Notes: generated from the letters alone by a model not told the origin. A DNA stretch of 64,000 nucleotides from Kitasatospora aureofaciens (GCF_001188955.3 NZ_JPRF03000033.1:1-64000); one strand, 5' to 3'; counted from the first letter of the stretch, positions 1 to 8,582 are shown. Made by a program: numbers and translations.

Positions 1-15
1 CGTCCGGTTTCGATG

Positions 16-339
16 TCACTTAATGCAGTAACGGCACTTCATCAGCGGTTCACTTGCGTTCGCCTTCCTGATCCCCACCTGACGCCTGCAAGGCGCCTTT
101 TCCACATCGCTCACCACGATCGCGTCAATGATCGAGGCGGTGACCTGGAAGCCGTCGTCGGGTCGGCCGGTGGCGCCGTGTTCGACGGCGTTGGCGCAGG
201 CCTCGGTGAGGGCGACGCCGAGGTCGTCCGCGATCTGCGGGTCGACGCCCGCGGTCGCCATGGCACCGAGCAGGATGCGCCGGGCCAGCGGGACGCTGGC
301 CGGGTCGCGCTTGAGGTGCAGAGTCCACCAGATGTCCAC
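16..339 (-). pseudogene. Truncated anti-sigma-type ATP-binding protein
   Basis: The first 80 or so residues (VDIWWTLHLKRDPASVPLAR onward) look like the HATPase_c anti-sigma regulators (RsbW/SpoIIAB type) that are abundant in streptomycetes. The N-box EACANAVEHG, which carries the Asn and Glu used for Mg-ATP binding, is present at about residue 47. The start is GTG at 339 because AGGAGGG lies 8-14 bases upstream. After QVTASI (about residue 70) the family normally continues through the ATP-lid G boxes (a DSG.G-type motif) to about 135-150 residues. Here the sequence changes to a Cys/Lys-rich tail of about 40 residues and stops. Base composition also drops, to roughly 54% GC, left of about position 130. 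I infer a 3' truncation by recombination, or the edge of an inserted element. The remaining protein of about 107 residues could not form a complete ATP site. Confidence 0.6.
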
Positions 340-568
340 GGGAGGTCCCTCCTGGCTGCGGCTCCACATACAACTAGGTATCTCCGGGCGAATCGGCGGC
401 GAACCGTGCCCGGGGGCGGCTACCGCCCGTTCGGCGGATGGACTGGCGACGGGGTCTGTGCCGAAGGGCGCACTGGGTGGGGTGCACGCCGCTGCCGAAC
501 GGGGCATTCATAGGGATTTCCCACCCTGCCCGTGTCGGCGGTGTACGCGATGAGATGATGTCCCGGCC

Positions 569-1366
569 ATGACTGCCCTCCCCGCCGCCCCGTTCCGGGG
601 CACCCCTGCACCGGCTCGGCCGGTGGGTGCCGCCTGGGACCTGCGGCTTGCCCGGGCGGTCCCGTTCGCGCTGGTCTGCACGCTGATAGCGGCGGCCGGG
701 CACGCCCTGGCCGGTGGCGGGAACGTGCCGCCGACCGCGTTGGCGACGGGTTTCGCCGCGGTACTGGTGCTCGCGGTGGCGTGCGGCGGGCGGGAGCGTT
801 CGCTGGCGGCCATCGCCGGGGCGCTCGGCGCGGGGCAGCTCGGACTGCACTGCCTCTTCCACGGCTTCGGCGGCTCCGGCATGCACCACGGCTCGATGTC
901 GGTGCCGCAGGCGGCCGGTCGGCTGATCTGCAACGAGGCCCGCCCGGGCACGCTGATCGGCCTGCCCGCCGGCGCCTCCCCGGAGCAGCTGGTCTCCTCG
1001 GCGGGCCTGGATCCGCACGCGTACGCCGCCGTACCGGGGTGGCAGGGCGGCGTGCTGGGGATGACGCCGTCGATGCTGGCCGGGCACCTGGCCGCCGCGC
1101 TGGTGGCGGGCTGGTGGCTGCGGCGCGGCGAGGCGGCGCTGTGGCGGCTGGTGCGGGTGGCCGCTTCCGCGGCCCGGGAGCACTGGGCGGCGCCGTTGCG
1201 GTCGGCTCTGGTGCTGGTGGCCGCGCTGCTGCGCGGTCTGTTCGGCGTGGCCGGTCCGGCCCGCCGGTTCGGTGCGGGTGGCGGCGAGGACCGGCTGCCC
1301 GCGAGCGCGGTGCTGCGGCACAGCGTGGTGCGGCGCGGTCCGCCGTGCGGGGCCTTCGCGTACTGA
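569..1366 (+). CDS. Polytopic membrane protein of the copper locus
   Basis: 265-residue protein with about five hydrophobic segments (near residues 30-50, 57-75, 80-95, 165-185 and 210-230). A His/Met-rich loop, HGFGGSGMHHGSMS, lies at about residue 98; such loops often contact copper. The C-terminus is Arg-rich and ends in a Cys. I do not recognise a named family. It is the first gene of a co-directional copper gene set, about 200 bases before the YcnI gene, so a role in copper handling at the membrane is inferred from position and the His/Met loop. ATG at 569 is the first in-frame ATG and gives a short cytoplasmic N-terminus before the first helix. Confidence 0.7.
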   Translation: MTALPAAPFRGTPAPARPVGAAWDLRLARAVPFALVCTLIAAAGHALAGGGNVPPTALATGFAAVLVLAVACGGRERSLAAIAGALGAGQLGLHCLFHGFGGSGMHHGSMSVPQAAGRLICNEARPGTLIGLPAGASPEQLVSSAGLDPHAYAAVPGWQGGVLGMTPSMLAGHLAAALVAGWWLRRGEAALWRLVRVAASAAREHWAAPLRSALVLVAALLRGLFGVAGPARRFGAGGGEDRLPASAVLRHSVVRRGPPCGAFAY

Positions 1367-1567
1367 TCCGGTGTTCCGCCGTACCCGTTGAGCGGTGGCG
1401 GTCGAGCCGGTGAGGTGCGCGGTGTCCGGGCCGTTCCCGTCCGCCCACGGCGACGACGGCGGCCCCCGGCTCTGCCCTCACACGTCCGCAACGTGCGGCG
1501 CCGCCGAGGCACGGTTCCCCGTCGCCCGGTCCGGCCGGCCGCCGAGCTCCGATCGGAGACCCCCATC

Positions 1568-2323
1568 ATGCGTTCCCTTCCCGTCCGCCGTACCGCCGCC
1601 GTCGCCCTGACCGCCGCCGCCTCCGTGGTGGCGCTGGCAGGTCCGGCCTTCGCGCACGTCACCGTCAACCCGGGCTCGGCCGCCCAGGGCGGCTACGCGA
1701 CGGTCAACTTCCAGGTGCCGGACGAGAGCGACACGGCGAGCACGGTGAAGCTGGAGGTCAGCCTGCCGCTGGACCACCCGCTGGCCTCGGTCCGCACCAT
1801 GCCGATGCCGGGCTGGACCGCGACCGTCGAGAAGTCCAAGCTCGACAAGCCGATCAAGGTGCACGGGAGCGACGTCAACGAGGCCGTCTCCAAGATCACC
1901 TGGACCGCCGACGCGAACACCAAGATCGCCCCCGGTCAGTTCGGGGAGTTCAAGCTGTCGCTCGGCCCGCTGCCGGCCGACGCCGACAGCATGGTCTTCA
2001 AGGCCCTGCAGACCTACGACAACGGAGACGTCGTCCGCTGGATCGACGAGGCCCAGGCCGGTCAGCCCGAGCCGGCCCACCCGGCGCCGACCCTGAAGCT
2101 CACCAAGGCCGCCTCCGGTGACGGCCACGGCGTCACCGCCTCCGCCTCCCCGGCGGCCGGCGCCCACGCGGACAGCTCGGACCAGGCCGCCTCCAGCGGC
2201 GACGCCAAGTCCGGCGACGGCACCGCCCGCACCCTCGGCGTGGTCGGCATCGTGGTCGGCGTGATCGGCACCGCCGTCGGTGTGCTCGGCCTGCGCCGCC
2301 GGAACGGCGGCTCCGCCTCCTGA
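1568..2323 (+). CDS. YcnI-family extracytoplasmic copper-binding protein
   Basis: 251 residues. A Sec signal peptide (residues 1-29) ends AGPAFA and is followed directly by HVTVNPGSA, so cleavage would expose an N-terminal His, the copper ligand typical of YcnI (DUF1775). Residues 30-175 form the Ig-like YcnI domain with the conserved PMPGWTATV segment. A low-complexity Ala/Ser linker, one transmembrane helix (about 222-243) and an RRRNGG tail anchor the domain outside the membrane. The ATG at 1568 is chosen because it begins exactly at the signal peptide; the frame is open further upstream but codes no plausible export signal. In related actinobacteria YcnI sits beside CopC/CopD and Sco genes, as here. 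Copper storage or delivery at the outer membrane face is inferred from the family. Confidence 0.9.
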   Translation: MRSLPVRRTAAVALTAAASVVALAGPAFAHVTVNPGSAAQGGYATVNFQVPDESDTASTVKLEVSLPLDHPLASVRTMPMPGWTATVEKSKLDKPIKVHGSDVNEAVSKITWTADANTKIAPGQFGEFKLSLGPLPADADSMVFKALQTYDNGDVVRWIDEAQAGQPEPAHPAPTLKLTKAASGDGHGVTASASPAAGAHADSSDQAASSGDAKSGDGTARTLGVVGIVVGVIGTAVGVLGLRRRNGGSAS

Positions 2324-2406
2324 CCCCCGCCCCGGCGGGGCCGTGCCCGTACCCGTTGACCGGTACGGCCCCGCCGGTGGTCCCACCGCGCCCGATCGGA
2401 TCCACC

Positions 2407-3084
2407 ATGCCCCGCACCACCCGTACCGCCCGCACCACCCGCCTGGCCGGCGCGGCCGCCCTCGCCCTGGCCGCCGCGCTCACCCTCTCCGCCTGCGGCT
2501 CCTCCGGCGGCGGCTCGACCGCCGCGAAGGTCACCCAGCAGAAGGACGACAGCCCGTACCAGGGCACCAAGCTGGCCAAGAACTTCGAGAAGCCCGACCT
2601 CCAGCTGACCGACACCTCCGGCCAGCCGTACGACCTGCGGCAGCAGACCAACGGCAAGGCCACCCTGCTGTTCTTCGGCTACACCAGCTGCCCGGACGTC
2701 TGCCCGACCACCATGGGCGACATCGGCGTCGCGATGAAGGCGCTGTCCCCGGAGGACCGCAAGAAGATCAACGTCGTCTTCGTCTCCACCGATCCGCAGC
2801 GCGACACCCCCAAGGTGCTGCGCACCTGGCTGGACTCGATGGGCACCGACTTCATAGGCCTCACCGGTGACCTGTCGAAGGTGAAGACCGCCGCCAGGTC
2901 GCTCGGCATCATGATCGAGGACCCGGTGGTCAACGCGGACGGCACCGTCACCTCGACCCACGGCGCACAGGTGCTGGCCTTCCTCCCCTCGGACGACAAG
3001 GCCCATGTGCTCTACATGAGCGGTACCGAGGAGAAGACCTACGAGCACGACCTGCCGCTGCTCGCCAAGGGCGTGGCGGCATGA
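2407..3084 (+). CDS. sco: Sco1/SenC/PrrC-type copper chaperone lipoprotein
   Basis: 225 residues. Signal peptide with lipobox LSAC (Cys30), so it is a membrane-anchored lipoprotein. The thioredoxin-like Sco domain carries the metal-binding CPDVC pair (Cys95, Cys99) and the distant His185 in STHGAQ, the three copper ligands of the family. Sco proteins pass copper to the CuA centre of cytochrome c oxidase subunit II, and in Streptomyces also affect secreted copper radical enzymes. ATG 2407 is preferred over an in-frame TTG at 2356 because it starts at the Arg-rich signal peptide n-region. The stop overlaps the start of the next gene by 4 bases (ATGA), which implies translational coupling with the PCuAC protein, the usual partner in CuA assembly. 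Confidence 0.95.
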   Translation: MPRTTRTARTTRLAGAAALALAAALTLSACGSSGGGSTAAKVTQQKDDSPYQGTKLAKNFEKPDLQLTDTSGQPYDLRQQTNGKATLLFFGYTSCPDVCPTTMGDIGVAMKALSPEDRKKINVVFVSTDPQRDTPKVLRTWLDSMGTDFIGLTGDLSKVKTAARSLGIMIEDPVVNADGTVTSTHGAQVLAFLPSDDKAHVLYMSGTEEKTYEHDLPLLAKGVAA

Positions 3085-3614
3085 GTGAGCGCAGCGGGCT
3101 CACCGACAGGAGAGGGACGGCCGACCGCCGGTTCCGCCGCTCGGCCCTGGCCGGCGCGGTGCTGGCGGCGGTCCTCGGCGGCGGGGCGATACTCGCCGCC
3201 TGCGGGACCGGTGGCCAGGACGGCACCGCGGCCGCCGACACCGCTCCGGCGAAGCTGAGCGTGGCCGACTCCTACATCCCGCTGCCGCCGGCCGGCGGGA
3301 TGGGCGCCGGCTACCTGACCGTGCGCAACGACGGCGGGCCGGACCAGCTGGTCAAGGTGTCCAGCCCGGCCGCCGGGTCGGTCACCATCCACCGCTCGAC
3401 CGCGTCCACCATGGAGCAGGTGAGCAGCCTGGACGTGCCCGCGCACGGCGCGCTGCAGCTCGCCCGCGGCGGCACCCACCTGATGATCATGGATTGGCAG
3501 AAGGCCCCCGCCCTGGGCGACGAGCTGGAGCTCGACCTGACCTTCGCCAAGTCCGGCACCATCTCCGTCAAGGTGCCGGTCAAGGAGCTCACCTACCGTC
3601 CAGGCCAGAGTTAG
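3081..3614 (+). CDS. PCuAC-type extracellular copper chaperone lipoprotein
   Basis: 177 residues. A long n-region with several Arg precedes a hydrophobic core and lipobox LAAC (Cys41). The DUF461/PCuAC domain (about 58-172) has the copper-site signature His104, Met111, then 21 residues to His133 and Met135 (H-x6-M-x21-HxM), which matches the PCuAC spacing after the Met. These proteins bind Cu(I) outside the cell and hand it to Sco or directly to oxidase subunit II. The ATG start overlaps the Sco stop by 4 bases. The gene is followed 14 bases later by the CopC-CopD gene, so the three products are probably made together. Confidence 0.92.
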   Translation: MSERSGLTDRRGTADRRFRRSALAGAVLAAVLGGGAILAACGTGGQDGTAAADTAPAKLSVADSYIPLPPAGGMGAGYLTVRNDGGPDQLVKVSSPAAGSVTIHRSTASTMEQVSSLDVPAHGALQLARGGTHLMIMDWQKAPALGDELELDLTFAKSGTISVKVPVKELTYRPGQS

Positions 3615-3628
3615 GGGACCCGCCCAGC

Positions 3629-5668
3629 ATGGAGAAGGCCGCCCACCCCCGGACCGCCCGTCCAGGGACCGCCCACCCCCGGACCGCCCGGCGCCGCCGC
3701 GCTGCCGGGCTCATCGGCATGCTCGGTGCGCTGCTCGCACTGATGCTCGCCGGCGCGGGCCCGGCCTCCGCGCACGCCACCCTGGACTCCACCGACCCGG
3801 CGCAGAACTCGGTGGTCGCCACCGCTCCGCAGGCGGTCACCCTGACCTTCAGCGAGACGGTCTCGCTGTCCGGCGACTCCGTCCGGGTGCTCGACCCGGC
3901 CGGCAAGCCCGTGGACACCGGCAACCCGGCGCACGCCGACGGCAAGGGCGACACCGCCCGGGTCGGCCTGAACAGCGGGCTCGCCAACGGCACCTACACC
4001 GTCGCCTGGCGGGCCGTCTCGGAGGACTCGCACCCCGTCGGCGGGGCCTTCACCTTCTCCATCGGCGCGCCCTCGGACACCTCGGTTTCCACCACCGCGC
4101 TGCAGGGCGCCGAGGCGGACGGCCTGGTCGCCGCCCTGTACGGGACCGGACGCACCGTCGCCTACGCGGCCTTCGCGCTGCTCGCCGGGGTCGCCGCCTT
4201 CGTGCTGGTCTGCTGGCCGGCCGGCGCCACCCGGCGGCCGGTGCAGCGGCTGCTGATGACCGGCTGGACGGCGCTGCTGGCCTCGACCGTCGCGGTGCTG
4301 ATGCTGCGCGGCCCGTACGAGCGCGGCACGGGCGTCGGGCAGGCCCTCGACCTGTCGCTGGTGCGCACCACCCTGGACGAGCGGATCGGCACCGCGCTGG
4401 CCGCCCGGCTGCTGCTGCTCGCCGCGGCCGGGATCTTCCTGTCGCTGCTGGTCGGCCAGCTGGGGCAGCCGCCGAAGCCGGCCACCCCAGCCGCCGCGGC
4501 CCCCGCGGAGGACGAGGACGCCGACGCCGAGGCCGCCGAGCTGCGGGCGCTGGAGCAGCGGGCCGCCGAGCGGCCGCAGCGCGAGGCCCGGCTCGGCCTG
4601 GGCGTGGCCTGGCTGGTGCTGGCGGTGGCGCTCTCCGCGACCTGGGTCGGCGCCGACCACGCCTCGGTGGGCATCCAGGTCTGGCTGGCCCTGCCGCTCG
4701 GCATCCTGCACCTGATCGCGATGGCGCTCTGGCTGGGCGGCCTGGCCTCGCTGCTGGTCGCGCTGCGCGAGGGCGTCGGCGCCGAAGTGGTGGACCGCTT
4801 CTCCAAGATCGCCTTCGGCTCGGTGGCCGTACTGGCCGCCACCGGGATCTACCAGTCCTGGCGGGGCCTGGGCAGCTGGGGCGCGCTGACCGGCACCGAG
4901 TACGGGAAGCTGCTGCTGGTGAAGAGCGGCTGCGTGGTCGTGATGCTGGGCGTCGCCTGGATCTCCCGCAGCTGGCTGGCCCGGCTGCGCTCGGCCCCGG
5001 CAGAGGCCGCCGAGGTCGAGCGCGCCGAGGTGCCCGAGCCGGTCGGCGCCGCGGCGCGCAGCGAGGACCCGGTGCGGCAGGCGCAGCTGGACCGTCAGCG
5101 GGCGGCCACGGCGAGCGCGGGGCGCGAGCGCGGGCTGACCCCGACCCGGGCCGGGCTGCGCCGCTCGGTGCTCGTCGAGGCGCTGGTCGCGGTGGCGGTG
5201 CTGGTGGTGACCACGATGCTCACCAACTCCCCGCCCGGACGGGTGGCGGGCGAGATCAAGGCGGCCGGGACCACGGCGGGCGCGGGGAGCACCGCCCCCG
5301 CCGCCCCGCAGACCCAGCCGGGCCGCACGGTGGAGCTCAAGCTGCCGTACGACACCAAGGGCCGGACGCCGAACGCCAAGGGCACCGCGACCGTCACCCT
5401 CGACCCGGCCGGGACCGGCCCGAACGAGGTCAAGCTCGCGCTGGACGGCACGAACGGCAAGCCGGTGGACGTCCCCGAGGTGCAGCTCGCCTTCACCCTG
5501 CCGGACCGCGACCTCGGCCCGCTGCCGGTCGCGCTCACCCCGGCGGGCACCGGCCGCTGGAGCGGCACCGCGCAGCTGCCGCTGGCCGGCACCTGGGTGG
5601 TCTCGGTGCAGATCCGCTCCTCCGACATCGACCAGACCACCCCGACCCAGCAGTTCAAGATCGGGTGA
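3629..5668 (+). CDS. CopC-CopD fusion copper protein with C-terminal YtkA-like domain
   Basis: 679 residues. A signal peptide (1 to about 48) ends PASAHATLD, giving a mature N-terminal His for the CopC copper site. A second CopC ligand region, SEDSHPVGG, lies at about residue 134. Residues 165-555 hold about eight transmembrane segments of the CopD type, interrupted by a charged cytoplasmic loop rich in Glu/Ala. The last 110 residues, after a further helix, form a beta-rich FixH/YtkA-like domain. CopD-type proteins are thought to move copper across the membrane while CopC binds it outside. ATG 3629 follows the previous stop by 14 bases. Its stop overlaps the next gene by 4 bases (GTGA), so the DyP peroxidase is probably translationally coupled. 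Confidence 0.9.
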   Translation: MEKAAHPRTARPGTAHPRTARRRRAAGLIGMLGALLALMLAGAGPASAHATLDSTDPAQNSVVATAPQAVTLTFSETVSLSGDSVRVLDPAGKPVDTGNPAHADGKGDTARVGLNSGLANGTYTVAWRAVSEDSHPVGGAFTFSIGAPSDTSVSTTALQGAEADGLVAALYGTGRTVAYAAFALLAGVAAFVLVCWPAGATRRPVQRLLMTGWTALLASTVAVLMLRGPYERGTGVGQALDLSLVRTTLDERIGTALAARLLLLAAAGIFLSLLVGQLGQPPKPATPAAAAPAEDEDADAEAAELRALEQRAAERPQREARLGLGVAWLVLAVALSATWVGADHASVGIQVWLALPLGILHLIAMALWLGGLASLLVALREGVGAEVVDRFSKIAFGSVAVLAATGIYQSWRGLGSWGALTGTEYGKLLLVKSGCVVVMLGVAWISRSWLARLRSAPAEAAEVERAEVPEPVGAAARSEDPVRQAQLDRQRAATASAGRERGLTPTRAGLRRSVLVEALVAVAVLVVTTMLTNSPPGRVAGEIKAAGTTAGAGSTAPAAPQTQPGRTVELKLPYDTKGRTPNAKGTATVTLDPAGTGPNEVKLALDGTNGKPVDVPEVQLAFTLPDRDLGPLPVALTPAGTGRWSGTAQLPLAGTWVVSVQIRSSDIDQTTPTQQFKIG

Positions 5669-6993
5669 GCGCGGTGGACGACTTGGTGGACGATGCGGTT
5701 GACGACTCGGTGGACGACACGGTGCGCGACACGGAGAAGGGCCCGGCGGGCTTCACCCGCCGGGCGCTGCTCGGCACGGCCGGCGCCGGACTGCTGGTCG
5801 GCGCCGGGGCCGGGGTGGCCGGGGCGGTCGCCTACGACCGCCCGGACGGCGACACAGCGGCGAACGGCGTCGCGGCGGGCGGCGGTGCGCTGGGCACCGG
5901 CCGGGTGCCGTTCCGCGGCGAGCACCAGGCGGGGATCCTCGAACCCCAGCAGGCCGGCGTCCGGCTGGCCGCCTTCGACCTGGCCGACGGCGCCGGCCGG
6001 GACGGGCTGCGCACCCTGCTGCAGCGCTGGACCAGGGCCGTCGACCGGCTGACCGCCGGGGAGCCGACCCAGGAGTTCGACAACCAGGTCGCGCTGGACG
6101 CCGGGCCCTGCTCGCTCACCGTCACCCTCGGCTTCGGCGCCGCGCTGTTCGACCGGGCCGGGCTGGCCGACCGCCGCCCGGCGGCCCTCGAACCGCTGCC
6201 CGCCTTCCCCGGCGACGCGCTCGACCCGGCCCGCGGCGGGGGCGACCTGTTCGTCCAGATCGGCGCCGACGACGCACTGGTGGCGGTGCACGCCCTGCGG
6301 ACGCTGCAGAAGCTGGCCACCGGCACGGCGGCGCTGCGCTGGCAGTCGGCCGGCTTCGCCCGGACCCCGGGCGCGACCGCACGGCCGATGACCGGGCGCA
6401 ACCTGATGGGCCAGATCGACGGCACCAACAACCCCAGGCCGGGCGAGGACGGCTTCGCCGCCAAGGTGTTCTGCACCGCCGGCGGGGACCAGCCGGCCTG
6501 GCTGGCCGGGGGCTCGTACCTGGTGTTCCGGCGGATCCGGATGCTGCTGGACCACTGGGAGGAGCTGCCGGTGGAGCGCCAGGAGCGGGTGATCGGGCGG
6601 CGCAAGTCCGACGGTTCGCCGCTGAGCGCACCGGCCGGGTCGGGCGAGGGCACCGCGGTGGACCTCTCCGCCCAGGGCCCGGACGGCGGACCGGCGATCC
6701 CCTCCGACGCCCACATCCGGGTCGCGGCCCCGGCGGGCAACGGCGGGGCGGCAATGCTGCGGCGCGGCTTCTCGTACCACGACGGGGCGCTGCCGGACGG
6801 CTCTCCGGACGCCGGGCTGCTCTTCCTCGCCTTCCAGGCCGACCCGCGCAAGGGCTTCACCCCGGTGCAGCGCAAGCTTTCGCGGGGGGACGGGCTGTCC
6901 CGCTTCCTGCGGCACGAGGCGAGCGGGCTGTACGCCGTCCCGCCGGGGGTGCCGGCCGGAGGCTACCTCGGCCAGCAGCTGCTGGAGGGGTGA
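5665..6993 (+). CDS. Tat-exported DyP-type haem peroxidase
   Basis: 442 residues. The N-terminus is acidic with a repeated VDD motif, followed by the twin-arginine motif FTRRALLG (about residue 31) and an Ala/Gly-rich signal core, so the folded haemoprotein is exported by Tat. The DyP signature GQIDGTNN (GxxDG, catalytic Asp) is at about residue 250, the probable proximal His is in DAHIRVA (about 350), and the distal Arg is in MLRRGFSY (about 366). Length fits the A-type (EfeB/DtpA) subfamily. GTG 5665 overlaps the CopC-CopD stop. In S. lividans the DyP peroxidase DtpA is encoded in the same order with Sco and ECuC and takes part in copper trafficking to a secreted copper oxidase (from memory), so the same role is inferred here. 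Confidence 0.93.
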   Translation: MSAVDDLVDDAVDDSVDDTVRDTEKGPAGFTRRALLGTAGAGLLVGAGAGVAGAVAYDRPDGDTAANGVAAGGGALGTGRVPFRGEHQAGILEPQQAGVRLAAFDLADGAGRDGLRTLLQRWTRAVDRLTAGEPTQEFDNQVALDAGPCSLTVTLGFGAALFDRAGLADRRPAALEPLPAFPGDALDPARGGGDLFVQIGADDALVAVHALRTLQKLATGTAALRWQSAGFARTPGATARPMTGRNLMGQIDGTNNPRPGEDGFAAKVFCTAGGDQPAWLAGGSYLVFRRIRMLLDHWEELPVERQERVIGRRKSDGSPLSAPAGSGEGTAVDLSAQGPDGGPAIPSDAHIRVAAPAGNGGAAMLRRGFSYHDGALPDGSPDAGLLFLAFQADPRKGFTPVQRKLSRGDGLSRFLRHEASGLYAVPPGVPAGGYLGQQLLEG

Positions 6994-7109
6994 TCGGCAA
7001 CCGCGGTCCCGGCCATCGGAACGCTTTCCTGCCGGGAGCGCGGAATCGTTATGGTGACTGCTTCGGCACCACCCCGCCCATGCACCACACCATCCGCAAC
7101 GGAGGCGTC

Positions 7110-8045
7110 ATGTCGGCCACCCGCTACACCTATCTCGGCCCGGCCGGCACCTTCACCGAGGCGGCGCTGCACACGCTGCCCGAGGCGGCGACCCGGGAGC
7201 TGGTGCCGCTGTCCTCGGTGGCGCTGGCGTTGGACGCGGTGCGCGGCGGGGAGGCCGCCGGGGCGTTCGTGCCGATCGAGAACTCGGTCGAGGGCGCGGT
7301 CACCGCGACCAACGACGAACTGGCCGCCGGCGCGCCGCTGATGATCTACCGCGAGGTGCTGCTGCCGATCACCTTCGCGCTGCTGGTGCGGCCGGGCACC
7401 GAGCTGTCCGGGGTGAAGACGGTGACCAGCCACCCGGTGGCCCAGCCGCAGGTGCGCAAGTGGCTGGCGGCCAACCTGCCGGACGCCACCTGGGAGTCGG
7501 CCGCCTCGAACGCGGACGGCGCCCGGCTGGTCGCCGAGGGCCGGTACGACGGGGCTTTCGCGGGCGAGTTCGCGGCGCCGATCTACGGGCTGGACCCGCT
7601 GGTCAAGGAGATCGCGGACTCCCACGGCGCGACCACCCGCTTCGTGCTGGTCGGCCGGCCGGGGCGGGTCTCCTCGCCGACCGGGGCGGACAAGACCTCG
7701 ATGGTGGTCTGGCTGCCGGACGACCACCCGGGTGCGCTGCTGGAGCTGCTGCAGGAGTTCGCGGTGCGCGGGGTGAACCTGATGCGGATCGAGTCCCGGC
7801 CGACCGGGGAGGGGCTGGGCAACTACTGCTTCCTGATCGACTGCGAGGGGCACCTGTCGGAGCGGCGGGTGGCCGAGGCGATGATGGGCCTCAGGCGGAT
7901 CTGCCCGCAGGTGCGGTTCCTCGGCTCCTATCCGCGCGCCGACCGGCAGGGGTCCAAGCACCGGCGGCCGGGGACCTCGGACGAGGATTTCGCGGCAGCG
8001 GCGGACTGGCTCTCCCGGGCGCTCGACGGACGCGCGGACATCTGA
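7110..8045 (+). CDS. pheA: Prephenate dehydratase
   Basis: 311 residues. Residues 1-185 form the PDT catalytic domain beginning YLGPAGTFTEAAL, with the IENSVEGAV motif and the TTRF(V/L)LVG region that contains the catalytic Thr. Residues about 200-280 form an ACT domain with ESRPTGEGLGNY, the phenylalanine-binding site for feedback inhibition. The enzyme converts prephenate to phenylpyruvate in phenylalanine synthesis and is cytoplasmic. ATG 7110 is preceded by GGAGGC nine bases upstream. A TATGGT hexamer at 7049-7054 is a possible -10, so pheA probably has its own promoter despite following the DyP gene closely. A HisC/Pat-type aminotransferase that could act on the product lies at 44.7 kb. 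Confidence 0.95.
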   Translation: MSATRYTYLGPAGTFTEAALHTLPEAATRELVPLSSVALALDAVRGGEAAGAFVPIENSVEGAVTATNDELAAGAPLMIYREVLLPITFALLVRPGTELSGVKTVTSHPVAQPQVRKWLAANLPDATWESAASNADGARLVAEGRYDGAFAGEFAAPIYGLDPLVKEIADSHGATTRFVLVGRPGRVSSPTGADKTSMVVWLPDDHPGALLELLQEFAVRGVNLMRIESRPTGEGLGNYCFLIDCEGHLSERRVAEAMMGLRRICPQVRFLGSYPRADRQGSKHRRPGTSDEDFAAAADWLSRALDGRADI

Positions 8046-8131
8046 GCGTCGCCTCCCGTCTTTCCGGCCTTTTCCGACCGTTTTCGACTGTTACCGACCG
8101 GGCTGATCAAGTGCGGCGGGTGACCGCACCG

Positions 8132-8545
8132 TCATCCACAGGAACGTCCGGCTCCGGGGGCCGCTGTCCACAGGCCTCCCCGCTGTCCACACGCTGTCCA
8201 CAGCCTGAAGTTATCCACAGGGCTGGGGACGAGTCGACAAACCGGTATAGCCATTGCGCAGAACAGGTCGGATCATCGGTTTGCGTCGCAGAGATGACTA
8301 ATCGGACCAGAGTCACCCGCTTGCCTGCAAATCACCCGTGCGAGTGGTCCAATTCCCTCACCCGAGAAGGTTGATTGAGGTTTGAAACCTCAATTCCCTG
8401 CTTCCGTCGAGCGGAGGCCGATCCTCCCCCGCCATCCACAGCCCCGCCCCCGCGCCTGTGGATAACCCGCCCCGGACCCGGGCCCGATCCGGGCCCGGTG
8501 GATTCCCCACCGGAGTTATCCACAGGATCCGGTGAGTTATCCCCA
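8132..8545. promoter_or_regulatory. Cluster of nine DnaA-box-like sites between pheA and serS
   Basis: Nine sequences match TT(A/G)TCCACA with at most two mismatches. Perfect TTATCCACA occurs at 8211-8219 and 8516-8524, and in reverse at 8457-8465. Near matches are TCATCCACA 8132-8140, CTGTCCACA 8164-8172, 8183-8191 and 8194-8202, CCATCCACA 8432-8440 and TTATCCCCA 8537-8545. They form two groups (8132-8219 and 8432-8545) on either side of an AT-richer stretch. Such density in 414 bases is far above chance. Because dnaA/dnaN are absent this is not oriC. DnaA titration or DnaA control of serS are the plausible roles, by inference. Confidence 0.75.
8374..8394. repeat. Perfect 10-bp inverted repeat upstream of serS
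   Basis: ATTGAGGTTT (8374-8383) and AAACCTCAAT (8385-8394) are separated by one base, in the AT-richer centre of the DnaA-box region about 200 bases before serS. It could be an operator. It lacks the GC-rich stem expected of a terminator. No adjacent regulator gene identifies a binding protein. Confidence 0.6.
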
Positions 8546-8582
8546 GGGGAAAACCGGTACCGGTGGAGGAACGCCCGCCCGG

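Noticed and set aside
8107-8316. Minus-strand open frame of about 69 residues inside the pheA-serS gap
   Set aside because: It runs through the DnaA boxes, has no ribosome site, and its composition is that of a chance frame. It is treated as non-coding.
8132-8545. The DnaA-box cluster as the chromosomal origin oriC
   Set aside because: Streptomyces oriC lies between dnaA and dnaN and contains about 19 boxes over a kilobase; here there are nine and neither gene is present.
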